DNA of 64,000 nucleotides from NCBI GenBank assembly GCA_007570785.1, contig ML664161.1, forward strand, positions 18,353,856 to 18,417,855, in the 5' to 3' direction. Each line of letters opens with the position of its first letter. Position 1 is the first letter of the stretch. The position numbers were made by a program, and so were the translations under genes. This document shows, one piece after another, positions 11,742 through 22,737 of this stretch. The DNA comes from Antilocapra americana (Eukaryota; Chordata; Mammalia; Artiodactyla; Antilocapridae). The notes beneath the pieces were generated by a model that was not told the origin of the DNA, ran no database searches, and saw only the letters and a program-made list of their open reading frames with translations.

Positions 11742-12825
11742 TAAAATATACATGTGTTGCAATTCAGATGTTTTTCTCAACCTCACGACCCAGATAATCA
11801 TGATGGTGTGATCACTCAGCTAGAGTCAGACATCCTGGAATGTGAAGTCAAGTGGGCCTTAGGAAGCATCACTATGAACAAAGCTAGTGGAGGTGGTGGA
11901 ATTCCAGTTGAGCTATTTCCAATACTGAAAAATGACATTGTGAAAGTGCTGCACTCAATATGCCAGCAAATATGGAGAACTCAGCAGTGGCCATAGGACT
12001 GGGAAAGGTCAGTCTTCATTCCAATCCCAAAGAAAGGCAATAACAAAGAATGCTTGAACTACCGCACAATTGCACTCATCTCATATGCTAGTAAAGTAAT
12101 GCTTAAAATTCTCCAAGACAGGCTTCAGCAATACATGAATCATGAAATTCCAGATGTTCAAGCTGGTTTTAGAAAAGGCAGAGGAACCAGAAATCAAGTT
12201 TCCAACATCTGCTGGATCATCAAAAAAGCAAGAGAGTTTCAGAAAAACATCTATTTCTGCTTTATCGACTATGCCAAAGCCTTTGACTGTGTGGATCACA
12301 ATTAACTGTGGAAAATTCTGAAAGAGATGAGACTACCAGACCACCTGACCTGCTTCTTGAGAAACCTGTATGCAGGTCAGGAAGCAACAGTTAGAACTGG
12401 ACATGGAACAACAGACTGGTTCCGAATAGGAAAAGCAGTACATCAAGGCTGTATATTGTCACCCTGTTTATTTAACTTATATGCAGAGTACATCATGAGA
12501 AACACTGGGCTGGAGGAAGCACAACCTGGAATCAAGATTGCCAGGAGAAATATCAATAACCTCAGATATGCAGATGACACCGCCTTATGGCAGAAAGTGA
12601 AGAAGAACTAAAGAGTCTCTTGATGAAAGTGAAAGAGGAGAGTGAAAAGTTGGCTTAAATCTCAATCTTCAGAAAACTAAGATCATGGCATCCGGTCCTA
12701 TCATTTCATGGCAGATAGATGGGGAAACAGTAGAAACAGTGGCAGACTTTTTTTAAGTCCAAAATCACTGCAGATGGTGTGGACTCCAAAATCACTGCAG
12801 ATGGTGATTGCAGCAATGAAATTAA

Positions 12826-14722
12826 GTTCAGTTCAGTTCAGATCAGTTCAGTCACCCAGTCATGTCCGACTCTTTGCAACCCTATGAATCACATGCCAGG
12901 CCTCCCTGTCCATCACCAACTCCCAGAGTCCGCCCAAACCCAAGTGCATCAAGTTGGTGATGCCATCCATCCATCTCATTCTCTGTCTTCCCCTTCTCCT
13001 CCTGCCCCTAATACTTCCCAGCATTAGGGTCTTTTCCAATGAGTCAATTCCTCGCATGAGGTGGCCAAAGTATTGGAGTTTCATCTTCAACATCAGTCCT
13101 TCCAATGAACACCCAGGACTGATCTCCTTTAGGATGGACTTGTTGGATCTCCTTGCAATCCAAGGGACTCTCAAGAGTCTTCTCCAATACCACAGTCCAA
13201 AAGCATCAATTCTTCAGTGCTCAGCTTTCTTCACCATCCAACTCTCACATCCATACATGACTACTGGAAAAAACATAGCTTTGACTAGACGGACCTTTGT
13301 TGGTAAAGTAATGTCTCTGCATTTAAATATGCTATCAAGGTTGGTCATAACTTTCCTTCCAAGGAGTAAGCGTCTTTTAATTTCATGGCTGCAATCACCA
13401 CCTGCAGATTTTGGAGTCCCAAAAAATAAAGTCTGACACTGTTTCCACTGTTTCCCCATCTATTTCCCATGAAGTGATGGGACCAGATGCCATGATCTTA
13501 GTTTTCTGAATGTTGAGATTTAAGCCAACTTTTTCACTCTCCTCTTTCACTTTCATCAAGAGGCTCTTTAGTTCCTTTTTCTGCCATAAGGATGGTGTTG
13601 TCTGAATATCTGAGGTAATTGATATTTCTCCCAGCAGTCTTGATTCCAGCCTGTGCTTCTTTCAGCCCAGCGTTTCTCATGATATACTCTGCATATAAAT
13701 AAGCAGGGTGACAATATACAGCTTTTTTTTTTTTTTTAGTTTTCTTTATTGTGTTGGTTTTGCCATACATTGACATGAATCCGCCATGGGTATACATATG
13801 TTCCCCCTCCAGACCCCCCCTCCCTCCTCCCTCCCAATTCCCTCCCCCTGGGTCATCTCGGTGCACCAGCCCTGAGCATCAAACCTGGGCTGGGGATTGA
13901 TTTCACATATGATAATTAACATGTTTCAATGCCATTCTCCCATATCATCCCACCCTTGCCCTCTTCCACAGAGTCCACGAGACTGTTCTATACATCTGCG
14001 ATTCTTTTGCTATCTCTCATGCAGGGTTCTTGTTACCATCTTTCTAAATTCCACATATATGCATTAGTATACTGTATTTTTGTTTTTCCTTTTGGCTTAC
14101 TTCACTCAGGATAATAGGCTCCAGTTCCGTCCACCTGAGTAGAGCTGATTCAAATGAATTTTTTTTAATGCTGAGTAATATTCCATTGTGAATATACAGC
14201 TTTGATGCACTTCTTTTCCTATTTGGAACCAGTCTGTTGTTCCATGTCCAGTTCTAACTGTTGCTTCCTGATCTGTATACAGGTTTCTTAAGAGAAAGGT
14301 CAGATGGTCTGGTCCTACCATCTCTTTCAGAATTTTCCAGATTATTGTGATCCACACAGTCAAAGGCTTTGGCATAGTCGATAAAGCAGAAATAGATATT
14401 TTTCTGGAACTCTCTTGCTTTTTTGATGATCCATTGGATGTTGGCAATTTGATTTCTGGTTCCTCTGCCTTTTCTAAAACCAGCTTGAACATCTGGAAGT
14501 TCATGGTTCACGTATTGCTGAAGCCTGGCTTGGAGAATTTAAGCATTACTTTACTAGCATGTGAGATGAGTGCAGTTGTGCAGTAGTCTAGCATTTTTTG
14601 GCATTGTCTTTCATTGGGATAGGAATGTAAACTGACCTTTTCTAGTCCTGTGGCCATTGCTGAGTTTTCCAAATTTGTTGGCATATTGAGTGCAGCACTT
14701 CACAACATCATCTTTCAGGATT
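12826..14722 (-). mobile_element. Bov-B LINE copy B, minus strand, nested in copy A and split by an L1
   Basis: The 3' tail (GTTCA)n lies at 12826-12850 and the sequence runs leftward-oriented through the C-terminal part and reverse transcriptase region to a 5' truncation at 14722. Flanks TGAAATTAA (12817-12825) and TGAAAATAA (14723-14731) are its target duplication and restore continuity of copy A. Minus-strand frames 14254-14511 and 12860-13174 keep the motif A region and the basic C-terminal segment but are interrupted. An L1 3' end splits it at 13726-14190. Confidence 0.88.
13726..14190 (-). mobile_element. L1 3' end, minus strand, nested in Bov-B copy B
   Basis: A T-run at 13723-13737 (the complement of the A-tail) is followed by the ruminant L1 3' UTR in reverse ('ttgtgttggttttgccatac', then a C-rich block 'ccccctccctcc'). 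The fragment ends near the ORF2 stop region. Perfect 13-bp copies of AATATACAGCTTT at 13713-13725 and 14191-14203 are its target duplication, making it the youngest layer of the nest. Confidence 0.93.
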
Positions 14723-15286
14723 TGAAAATAAAAGATGCTTACTCCTTGGAAGGAGTAAGTTATGACCAACCTAGACAACATATTAAAAATTAGAGACATT
14801 ACTTTGCCAACAAAGGTCCATATAGTCAAGGCTATGGTTTTTCCAGTGGCCATGTATGGATGTGAGTGTTGGACTGTAAAGAAAGTTGAGAGCTGAAGAA
14901 TTGATCCTTTTGAACTGTGGTGTTTGAGAAGACTCTTGAGAATCCCTTGGACTGCAAGGAGATCCAACCAGTCCATCCTAAAGGAGATTAGTCCTGAGTG
15001 TTTATTGGAAGGACTGATGTTGAAGCTGAAACTCTAATACTTTGGCCACCTGATGCGAAGAGCTGACTCATTTGAAAAGACCCTGATGCTGGAATAGATT
15101 GATGACAGGAGGAGAAGGGGATGACAGAGGATGAGATGGCTGGATGGCATCATCAAGTTGATGGACATGGGTTTGGGTGGACTCTGGGTGTTGCTGATGG
15201 ACACGGAGGCCTGGTGTGTTGAGTTTCTTGGGGCCACAAATAGCTGGACATAACTGAGCAACTGAACTGAACTGAACTGAACTGAG

Positions 15287-16735
15287 ATGTGTGCAATTGT
15301 GCAGTAGTTTGATCATTCTTTGGCATTGCCTTTCTTTGGGATTGGAAGGAAAACTGAACTTTTCCAGTCCCATGGCCACTGCTGAGTTTTCCATATTTGC
15401 TGGCTATTGGGTGCAGCACTTTCACAGCATCATCTTTCAAGATTTGAAATAGTTCAACTGGAATTCCATCACCTCTACTAGCTTTGTTCATAGTGATGCT
15501 TCTTAAGGCCCACTTGACTTCACATTCCAGGATGTCTGACTCTAGCTGAGTGATCACACCATCATGATTATCTGGGTCATGAAGATCTTTTTTGTACAGG
15601 TCTTCTGTGTATTCTTGCCCCCTCTTCTTAATCTCTTCTATTTCTTTTAGTTCCATACCATGCCTGTCCTTTATTGAGCCCATCTTTGCATGAAATGTTC
15701 CCTTGGTATCTCTAATTTTCTTGAAGAGATCTCTAGTCTTTCCCATTTTATTGTTTTCCTCTATTTATTTACATTGATTCCTAAAAAAGTCTTTCTTATC
15801 TGTACTTGCTATTCTTTGGAACTCTACATTCAGATGGGTATATCTTTCCTTTCCTCCTTTGCTGTTTTCTTCCCTTCTTTTCATAGCTATTTGTAAGGCT
15901 TCCTCAGACAGCCGTTTTGGTTTTTTGCATTTCTTTTGCTTGAGGATGGTCTTGATTCTTGTCTCCTGTGCAATGCCACGAACCTCCATCCATAGTTCAT
16001 CAGGCACTTTGTCTATCAGATCTAGTCTCTTAAATCTATTTCTCACTTTTACTGTATAGTTATAAGAGATTTGATTTAGATCATACCTGAGTGGTCTAGC
16101 GATTTTTTCCACTTTCTTAAATTTAAGTCTGAATTTGGCAATAAGGAGTTCATGATCTGAGCCACAGTCAGCTCCTGGTCTTGTTTTTGCTGACTGTATA
16201 GAGCTTCTCCATCTTTGGCTGCAAAGAATATAATCAATCTGATTTCAATGTCAACCATCTGGTGATGTCCATGTGTAGAGTCTTCTCTTGTGTTGTTGGA
16301 AGAGGATGTTTGCTATGACTAGTGTGTTCTCTTGGCAGAACTCTATTAGCCTTTGTCCTGCTTCATTCTGTACTCCAAGGCCAAATTTGCCTGTTACTCC
16401 AGGTGTTTCTTGACTTCCTTCTTTTGCATTCCAGTCCCCTATAATGAAAAGGATATGTTTTTTGGGTGTTAGTTCTAGAAGGTCTTGTAGGTCTCATAGA
16501 ACTGTTTAACTTCAGCTTATTCAGTGTTATTGGTCAGGGAATAAACTTGGACTACCGTGATATTGAATGGTTTGCCTTGGAAACAAACAGAGATCATTCT
16601 GTTATTTTTGAGATTGCATTGAAGTACTGCATTTTGGACTCTTTTGTTGACCATGATGGATACTCCTTTTCTTCTAAGGGATTCCTTCCCACAGTAGTAG
16701 ACATAATGGTCATCTGAGTCAAATTCACCCATTCC
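15287..16735 (-). mobile_element. Bov-B LINE copy C, minus strand, endonuclease to early RT
   Basis: This is the upstream part of a Bov-B on the minus strand. The frame at 16517-16732 matches the start of the endonuclease domain, and 15765-16112 and 15153-15746 match the linker and the beginning of reverse transcriptase. The 3' half is absent, cut at the insertion site of copy A, and the 5' end is truncated shortly before the endonuclease start. The segment 15287-15445 repeats, at roughly 85 percent identity by eye, the part of copy B at 14565-14728. It comes from a different copy, not from copy B itself. Confidence 0.8.
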
Positions 16736-16739
16736 ATAA

Positions 16740-17136
16740 TCTTAAATATTTATCTCTTTTTATTGATACTGAAAATTTTATTTTTCAAAACACTAGCATG
16801 ATTTTAAAATAGTCTTGGAACAAAAATACCAACAGTATTCTTATACTCTTACTGCTATAGTATATGCTTACGATAAATAGTCAAAACTACTGTCCTTAGA
16901 GTATATCCTGCTAAGAACATATAGTCAAACAACTGTGTTGTAAGAGTCCTTTGTAAGAATCATTTGAAATAGATCATCTCTATAAGGTTATGCCATCAGT
17001 TGGCTATATACTGAAGTTCATTTGTTTCATTTAACTTTGAGTATTTTAGATTGTATTTTAAATGTTAATTTTGCTTGGTGATTGTGTAAAATGATAACTT
17101 GGCTTCAAAGTCAAGTCTATAAGACAATGCCTGCTT
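16740..17136. other. AT-rich intergenic stretch
   Basis: No gene or recognisable repeat was seen. It is possibly an old L1 remnant, but nothing is firm enough to name. Confidence 0.5.
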
Positions 17137-17354
17137 GCGTGCTCAGTTGCTTCAGTTGTGTCTGAATTTGTGACCCTATGGACTGTAGCCCACCAGGCTC
17201 CTCTGTTCATAAGGATTCTCCCAGCAAGGATACTGGAGTGGGTTGCCATGCCTACCTCCAGGGTATCTTCCTGACCCAGGCATAGAACCCAAATCTCTTA
17301 TGTCTCCTGCATTGGCAGGTGGGTTCTTGACCACTAGAGCCACCTGGGAAGCCC
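17137..17354 (-). mobile_element. Bov-tA SINE, minus strand
   Basis: The right border 'gagccacctgggaagccc' is the complement of the SINE head. The body has the Bov-tA blocks 'gaccctatggactgtagcccaccaggctcctctg' and 'tactggagtgggttgccatgcc'. Confidence 0.9.
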
Positions 17355-18207
17355 ATAAATTCAAAAATGTCTAGCTATTATGTCACGTGCCCTACAGGTA
17401 ATCTTAAAATTTTTATGTTATGATTTTTCTTTCCCTTTCTTGATTTTTAATGTGATCAAATGTGTACTCTTAGAAAAATGGAAGCATTTAACTTAATATA
17501 TCATGGAGATCACAAGTAGTAAGATCCTAGTAGTAAGTAAAGATATTCTTTATTTCTTTTCATAGCATCTTTCATAACTTTTTGTCTTCTCTGAAGCTGA
17601 TAATAGTTGCTTTTCATTTAGCTTTTTTTTTTTTTTTAAGTATGGGTTACTTTCCTAGATTTTTAGCATTGATTTATCTTCACTTGCTCCCTGGTTGTCT
17701 AAATCTTTTGTAGGTATATTTAAGCATATCAGGTACTCAATCAAGTTCATATTCTTGGATTCATTCTTCTGGAGTCTGCTGCCTGCTCTAATCTGGATGA
17801 ATGATTCCCCTGTCTTGCTGCACAATGCCATCCCACTCTCTACAATCTCCCTTTTCCAGCATCCAAGAATTTCTCTTTTTATTGAGCAACATCACCTGCT
17901 TACTAAGTCTCTTGTCACCTTCTTTCTTGCTTCACTCCCTCATTTTAATTCATAGTTGAGCTCCTTTAGTTTATACTGTGATGGGGTCATAATTCTTATT
18001 CACTCTACCATCATCCAAAGATGAGTTTTCAGTAGAGCACATTTGGATGACTTGTTCTTCCCTGTGTGTCCCATGATATGCTTTCACATGGCTCTAAGTC
18101 ATGTAATGTATAAATGTTCCACAACCTGATTTGTATTCCACACTTAGTCAAAGAGGGCTTTGTGACAATTAACTGGAGAATTATTTGCTTCTCGTTCAGA
18201 TAGCTCT
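17355..18207. other. Intergenic stretch, no gene recognised
   Basis: A T-run lies at about 17622-17637. An open frame of 86 codons at 17695-17955 shows no family resemblance. No splice or promoter signal convinces me. Confidence 0.5.
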
Positions 18208-18218
18208 TTGCCTAGTGT

Positions 18219-18536
18219 GGGCTTCCCTGATAGCCCAGTTGGTCAAAAATCCATCTGCAGTGCAGGAGACCCTGGTTCAGTTCCTGGGTTGGGAAGATCC
18301 CCTGGGAGAAGGGAATGGCTACCCACTACAGTATTCTTGGGCTTCCCTTGTGACTCAGCTGGTAAAGAATCCACTTGCAGTGTGGGAGACCTGGGTTTGA
18401 TCCCTGGGTTGGGAAGATCCCCTGGAGAAGGGAAAGTCTACCCACTCCAGTATTCTGGCCTGGAGAATTCCATGGATTGTATAGTTCCATGGGGTCGCAA
18501 AGAGTCAGACACGACTGGGCGACTTTCACTTTCACA
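18219..18536 (+). mobile_element. Dimeric Bov-tA SINE, plus strand
   Basis: Two heads in tandem, 'gggcttccctgatagcccag' at 18219 and 'gggcttcccttgtgactcag' near 18339, are each followed by the 'gttgggaagatcccctgg' block. The second continues to the tail 'gactgggcgactttcactttcac'. The direct repeats TTGCCTAGTG (18208-18217) and TTGCCTACTG (18537-18546) are target duplications with one mismatch. Antisense and sense short frames within it are not genes. Confidence 0.93.
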
Positions 18537-18846
18537 TTGCCTACTGCCCAGTAGTTTCTGATATAACAGAAGCAAAGCCTTGCAACAGACTGGAAAAACT
18601 TGAAAGTTGTTTTATGTACATAGTAGAGGCATTAAATGCAGCCTAAACAAAGGCTTGACTGTGTCCAAAGACCTCAGAGCATGACTGTTTGCATCAGTTT
18701 ATCCTTGCACTTGTGGGGAAGATGGGAGTCTATGAAAGTTATGATATAGATATCTTGATGCTGATGGAACATGATTCTCTCATATAGGTAAATAAAATTC
18801 CCTGGATGAGTTTAAGATAATGAGGGGTATAAGCTACTTGCAATTA

Positions 18847-18873
18847 AAGCAAGCAAGCAAGCAAACAAACAAG
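18847..18873. repeat. (AAGC/AAAC)n short simple repeat
   Basis: About six to seven tetranucleotide units change from AAGC to AAAC at the right side. Confidence 0.85.
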
Positions 18874-19123
18874 TAACACTAACAAAATCATTGTTAAATG
18901 AGAGATGCATAGATGCATGGACGCAGCAGGAAAAAGAGAAAAGCAGTTCTCTGGCAGGCTCTTGGTTATGTATTTCAGTAATGTATAGGGTTTGTGGTTT
19001 ATAACATCATCAGAGTTGTACAATAGCATTATATCCCTGAGAGTTGTGCAGTTATCTCTCCCTTTCTCTTTCTTTTCTTCGCATACAATGGGGGATCTAA
19101 GCCTGGATCCTTGCCCTACCCAG

Positions 19124-19228
19124 GACATTTCCTCTTTGTGGCATGTGAGCCGTTACCAATGCTAAGATTTACTGCTTTGGGGATCGGTTCAGAACAAATG
19201 TTCCAAACAGCCGTCCGCCTCAGGCAAG
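19124..19228 (+). other. Weak candidate exon with splice-like borders
   Basis: A pyrimidine-rich tract ending in CCCTACCCAG precedes the segment, and it is followed by AAG/GTAATT. These are good matches to acceptor and donor consensus. One of the three frames is open across all 105 nt and continues past the donor to 19299, in the frame that starts at 19111. I recognise no protein family in it. Chance is a realistic explanation in 64 kb, so confidence is low. Confidence 0.15.
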
Positions 19229-20507
19229 GTAATTTTGGACCAATTCAACAAGACTTCAAAGGAAGCCACCTACTACAATGCCTAAGGAGGATAAAGACCT
19301 GATTTAAATGAATGTATTGCAATTAGTGGGTATTTACTTTATATGTTGCCAAGTTTTGATAGCTTTCTTTAACCCTCAGGGAAATAATATATATGTCTAC
19401 TTCTGGTGAGCTGAAGAAATGGGATATGTGCTTCCCGGAGAGACAGGTGTTGAGAATATACACAGATCTAAAGGAGAGAATAGACAAAAAGTTCGTGAAA
19501 GCTGGGGACAAAGAATAGATGCAATGCTTGTTTGGGGGGAAAAAAAGTGAGTATAAGTGGTGTTCTCCTAGCATCTCCTTCCCTGAAAAACAGACAGACC
19601 TTCTTCTGCAAATTTCTGTCCTCTTTGCAAATAGCTTGTATCAACTAAGGAAAATAAGAATGAGGCAATACTTAACATAGATAAATATGAAAAGCCACTT
19701 ATCAATTAAAGGAGTCTTGGACCACCAAGCTAATTGAGGTACATCCTGAAGTGCTGTGAGTTTAATCCAATCATTCAGCATGAAGCATTCCAGCAGAAGA
19801 GGAAATTAAGGATTAAATGGCGGTGGAAGAATGTGAAAGTAAGACTCTGGATGTAGAGTCTGAGTGGACTTTAATCAAATCAAGCCAGAAACAGACCAGA
19901 ATGGAAATCTGATCACCCCGTGTTCTCATAATCATGCCTAGAGTTTCACTGGAGATCTTACACTTGAAAGTGAGGTTTAGTGTAAGAATTGTTACAGGGA
20001 AAGACTAGAGTGTTCTCTTAGCATGTCTCATAGGAAGAATGAATGCTGAGAGAGACAGCCCCAAATTTAGTCAAGAAGTGCTGTCTAGAGACCTCTGTAT
20101 AGAGGTAAGGGGCAGGCAGAGGGAGCTACTTGCCAAATTTTTCCCCAATCTGACTTATTTTGGCCCTAAAAAGATCTCAAAGAAAGGAAAAGCAAAATAT
20201 ACTCACTTTAATCTGTGTTCCTGTGTATTTCTACAGTATACAAGTGAGCAAATAATCATTCACAGCAAAATGGAATCAAAGACACTGGTGAAAAACAAGT
20301 CTAAAGTCAGTAGAAATCTGTTAATAACACCTTACTCAAAAATTTTTTAAACTAACTTTTTTTTATGTGACTTTTTAATTAGAATATTCTTTCTACTGTA
20401 GTAGTCTGAAACAAAACCCACAATCTCTTTGAGATATGCCTGTTTCCAACTCCAATCTAATCTAGCGATCCTGTTTCACCTGAGGGGTGAGAAAAACTGA
20501 CTTTATT

Positions 20508-20697
20508 TTTTAAAAAATTATTTACTTAAATATCTGACTGCACTGGGTCTTAGTTGTGGCATGCAAGATCTTAAATTACATGCATGTGAACTCTCAGTGG
20601 CTGCATGTGGAATCTTGTTCCCTGACCAGGGATTGAACCTGGGTCCCCTGCAAATAGGAGTGCAAAGTCTTAGCCACCAGACCACCAGGGAAGTCCC
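20508..20697 (-). mobile_element. CHR-1/CHRL SINE, minus strand
   Basis: It reads 'tgactgcactgggtcttagttgtggcatg...ccctgaccagggattgaacctgggtcccctgca...agaccaccagggaagtcc', the classic CHRL reverse layout with the head at the right. The A-tail complement is the T-rich sequence at about 20500. Confidence 0.85.
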
Positions 20698-21919
20698 CCT
20701 TCTTCAGATTTAAAAATCTGATTTGTCTGGATAATTGACAACATTCCCTTCCATTGAAGTTAGAGCCATATACCACCATTATGTATAAAACCAACCTCTT
20801 TCTGAATTTTGGACTCAAACAAAATCATATTTTGATGTTATAATTTATCTGATGAATAACAGGTTCTAAAACTCGTCTGTATAAAAAACTGCTCAAATCT
20901 CCTTTCGATAATGTTACTATCTTTTGCTATCTAAATCACATTTCCCCATCTTTATGACTATGTTAGATATTCTGTGAAGCAGTTGATTGCTTATGTTTGG
21001 TGGCATGTTTTCTCCTTGCTGTCCTGCAGCATTCTAGTTGGGACACTTTGCCATGGCCTCTGGATTTCTGAGATTTCTGAGATAATTGCTCTCCGGTTAC
21101 CGGTTTTGAGGAAGTGGGGAAAAGAAACTCATTCAGGGGATAGCGAGAGAGGCTTCTGATGGCATTGAGACAATTTTAATCGATCTTAAACCATCTTGAC
21201 GTGTGCTAATGTTTGAAATGTAGGTGTCTTTTAGGTGTGTGGCCTGGCCTGTTCTTCCCTGCTGTTTACTTTAGCAGCTTGTCTGTCTGAAATTTGCGAT
21301 CCCACAAAGCCTCCTCAGGGTCTCAGGGCAAGATGCAGCATGCAGACTACGAGAAACAGCCCCCAGGGCCGGCCCTCTAAGCCACTGTAGCTAGAACCAC
21401 CGCGGTGCGGCAGGTAAGCCTTCAAGGGAACAATGAGAGGGGTGGCTCAGGTGAATGGAGCCTGGCTTCACCTGGATGTCCTGGAACAATTAGAAACTTC
21501 CACCCTAAAATGCTCTCCTTAGGAAAGATAAAGGGACCTCTGTTAAGTGACAACTGTCATGTTCTGAAATGCTGTGTGATGCAAAATTTTCATTTCCTGG
21601 ACCTGCCATTCCACCTAAATCTGATTTTGCTCAGTACACTTGTTAGCGTCAATCCTGGTGATTGGTGGCTTTTAAGTAAGGAAACTTTCTAATTTTTAAA
21701 AACACATTAGCCATGGAATTTATTCTCAGATAAGGCACAGTGAAGTGGCAGTGTAAACAGAATGACCTAAAGGAAACCAACTTTTAAACCACACACACAC
21801 ACGTACACGTAAAGAATCTGAAATAATTTCTTTACTCTGTTGGTCATACTTTGGCAAATATGTTTTTGCTTGAATCATGTCTAAAATTACTTCTAACAAA
21901 ATTTAAATTGTTTATTCCC
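20698..21919. other. Intergenic stretch with GC-richer patch
   Basis: Mostly unique sequence. The part 21230-21420 is GC-richer, contains several CpGs and ends in a strong splice-donor-like CAG/GTAAGC, listed separately. A short AC run lies at about 21788-21800. Confidence 0.45.
21270..21413 (+). other. Weak candidate first exon ending in a strong donor
   Basis: The segment is GC- and CpG-richer than its surroundings and ends in GGCAG/GTAAGC, an almost perfect donor site. A start codon at 21333 opens only 15 codons before TAA at 21378, so if transcribed it would be a non-coding or untranslated exon. There is no TATA box or known homology to support it, and the left boundary is arbitrary. Confidence 0.15.
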
Positions 21920-22440
21920 CTTTGACAGTATGTTTTTTTATTATATAGACAATATACAACTACTGCATTATTGTGAAAGGTTAAAGGAATACTTTCATTC
22001 CCACCCCTCTCAGCTCTTTGACTTCACAGGCAATCATGCACTCTGTCTGTCTTCCCCTCCCTAAAAGGCAAGTGGCCACTGACTGTCAGAAGTTTTCTCC
22101 GTATTTTTTGAATTTCCTTTCATGTTTACATACAAATGTAAATTCTTTGGAGATTCTAAAAATAAATATAAATAAAAATATCTCTTTTTGAATTTTTTTT
22201 TTTAATTTTAAAATGTTTCTTGGAGACTGTTCCAAGTTAGTGCATGCTTGAGTCTGCATAGTATTTCTTAGTGTGGGGTTATTCCAGCTCACCTACTCAT
22301 TCCTCCATTGATGGGCATTGAGGTTGTCTCTGTCTTTTTCTATCATAGTTAAACTTCAAAAAAAAATTTTTCCTAGTCAAGGGGAATGTATTTCTAGCTG
22401 AAATTTCTATTCAGTCAAAGGTGCCAGTTTTGCTATCCTT
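21920..22440 (-). mobile_element. Old L1M-type 3' UTR, minus strand
   Basis: Blocks such as 'acaatatacaactactgcattattgtgaaagg', 'tgcatagtatttcttagtgtgg' and 'ctcctccattgatgggcattgaggttgtctc' follow the reverse-orientation 3' region of old mammalian L1 elements. Highly diverged, with approximate borders. Confidence 0.45.
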
Positions 22441-22509
22441 TTCAAATTAATTAATAATAAATATGTGACTTTTAATGATTAAATAAATTTCTAGCATATG
22501 TTGTTTACC

Positions 22510-22728
22510 ATAGGCTTCCCAGGTGGTGCAGTGGTAAAGGATCTGCGTGCCAATGCAGGGGATGCAAGAGATGTATGTTTCATCCCTGGGTTGGGAAAAT
22601 CCCCTGGAGTTGGAAATGGCAACCCACTCCAGTGTTCTTGCTTGGAAAATTCCATGGATGGAGGAGCCTGGCGGGTTACAGTCCATGGGGTTGCAAAGGT
22701 TGGACACAACTGAGCACATGCACAGAGA
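22510..22728 (+). mobile_element. Bov-tA SINE, plus strand
   Basis: The head 'ggcttcccaggtggtgcagtgg' is followed by the typical 'gttgggaaaatcccctggag' and 'ccatggatggaggagcctggcgggttacagtccatggggttgcaaag' blocks. Nine-bp flanks TTGTTTACC (22501-22509) and TTGTATACC (22729-22737) act as target duplication with one mismatch. Confidence 0.92.
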
Positions 22729-22737
22729 TTGTATACC

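Larger units (their letters stand above)
11765..15286 (+). mobile_element. Bov-B LINE copy A, plus strand, split by a nested Bov-B
   Basis: The two outer parts (11765-12825 and 14732-15286) form one 5'-truncated Bov-B running from the start of the reverse transcriptase domain to the (CTGAA)n-type tail at 15261-15285. Frame pieces at 11754-11996, 12054-12305 and 12327-12611 show reverse transcriptase. They include the motif A region FIDYAKAFDCVDH and the catalytic YADD box (in LRYADDT). Stops and frameshifts separate the pieces, so it is dead. Near-identical 12-13 bp direct repeats ATGTGTTGCAATT (11752-11764) and ATGTGTGCAATT (15287-15298) mark its target duplication. A 22-bp duplication of the 'tccaaaatcactgcag' segment lies just before the break (12757-12806). 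Confidence 0.85.
18547..20507. other. Intergenic stretch with weak exon candidate
   Basis: About 2 kb without a recognised transposon. It includes an AAGC simple repeat at 18847-18873 and a possible small exon at 19124-19228, listed separately. A 103-codon plus-strand frame at 20039-20350 is Lys/Ser-rich with no recognisable domain, and I do not call it a gene. Confidence 0.45.

Noticed and set aside
12054..12611. Reverse transcriptase frames that could be read as a host gene
   Set aside because: They belong to a Bov-B LINE with tail and target duplications and are separated by stops and frameshifts.
15153..15746. 197-codon minus frame
   Set aside because: It is part Bov-B RT start of copy C read through the antisense 3' end of copy A, so it is a chance fusion of two transposons.
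18219..18536. tRNA-like promoter boxes in SINEs as possible tRNA genes
   Set aside because: The heads of Bov-tA and CHR elements derive from tRNA but lack a complete cloverleaf and are followed by SINE bodies.
20039..20350. 103-codon open frame
   Set aside because: No domain, no splice context and composition like the surrounding AT-rich DNA.
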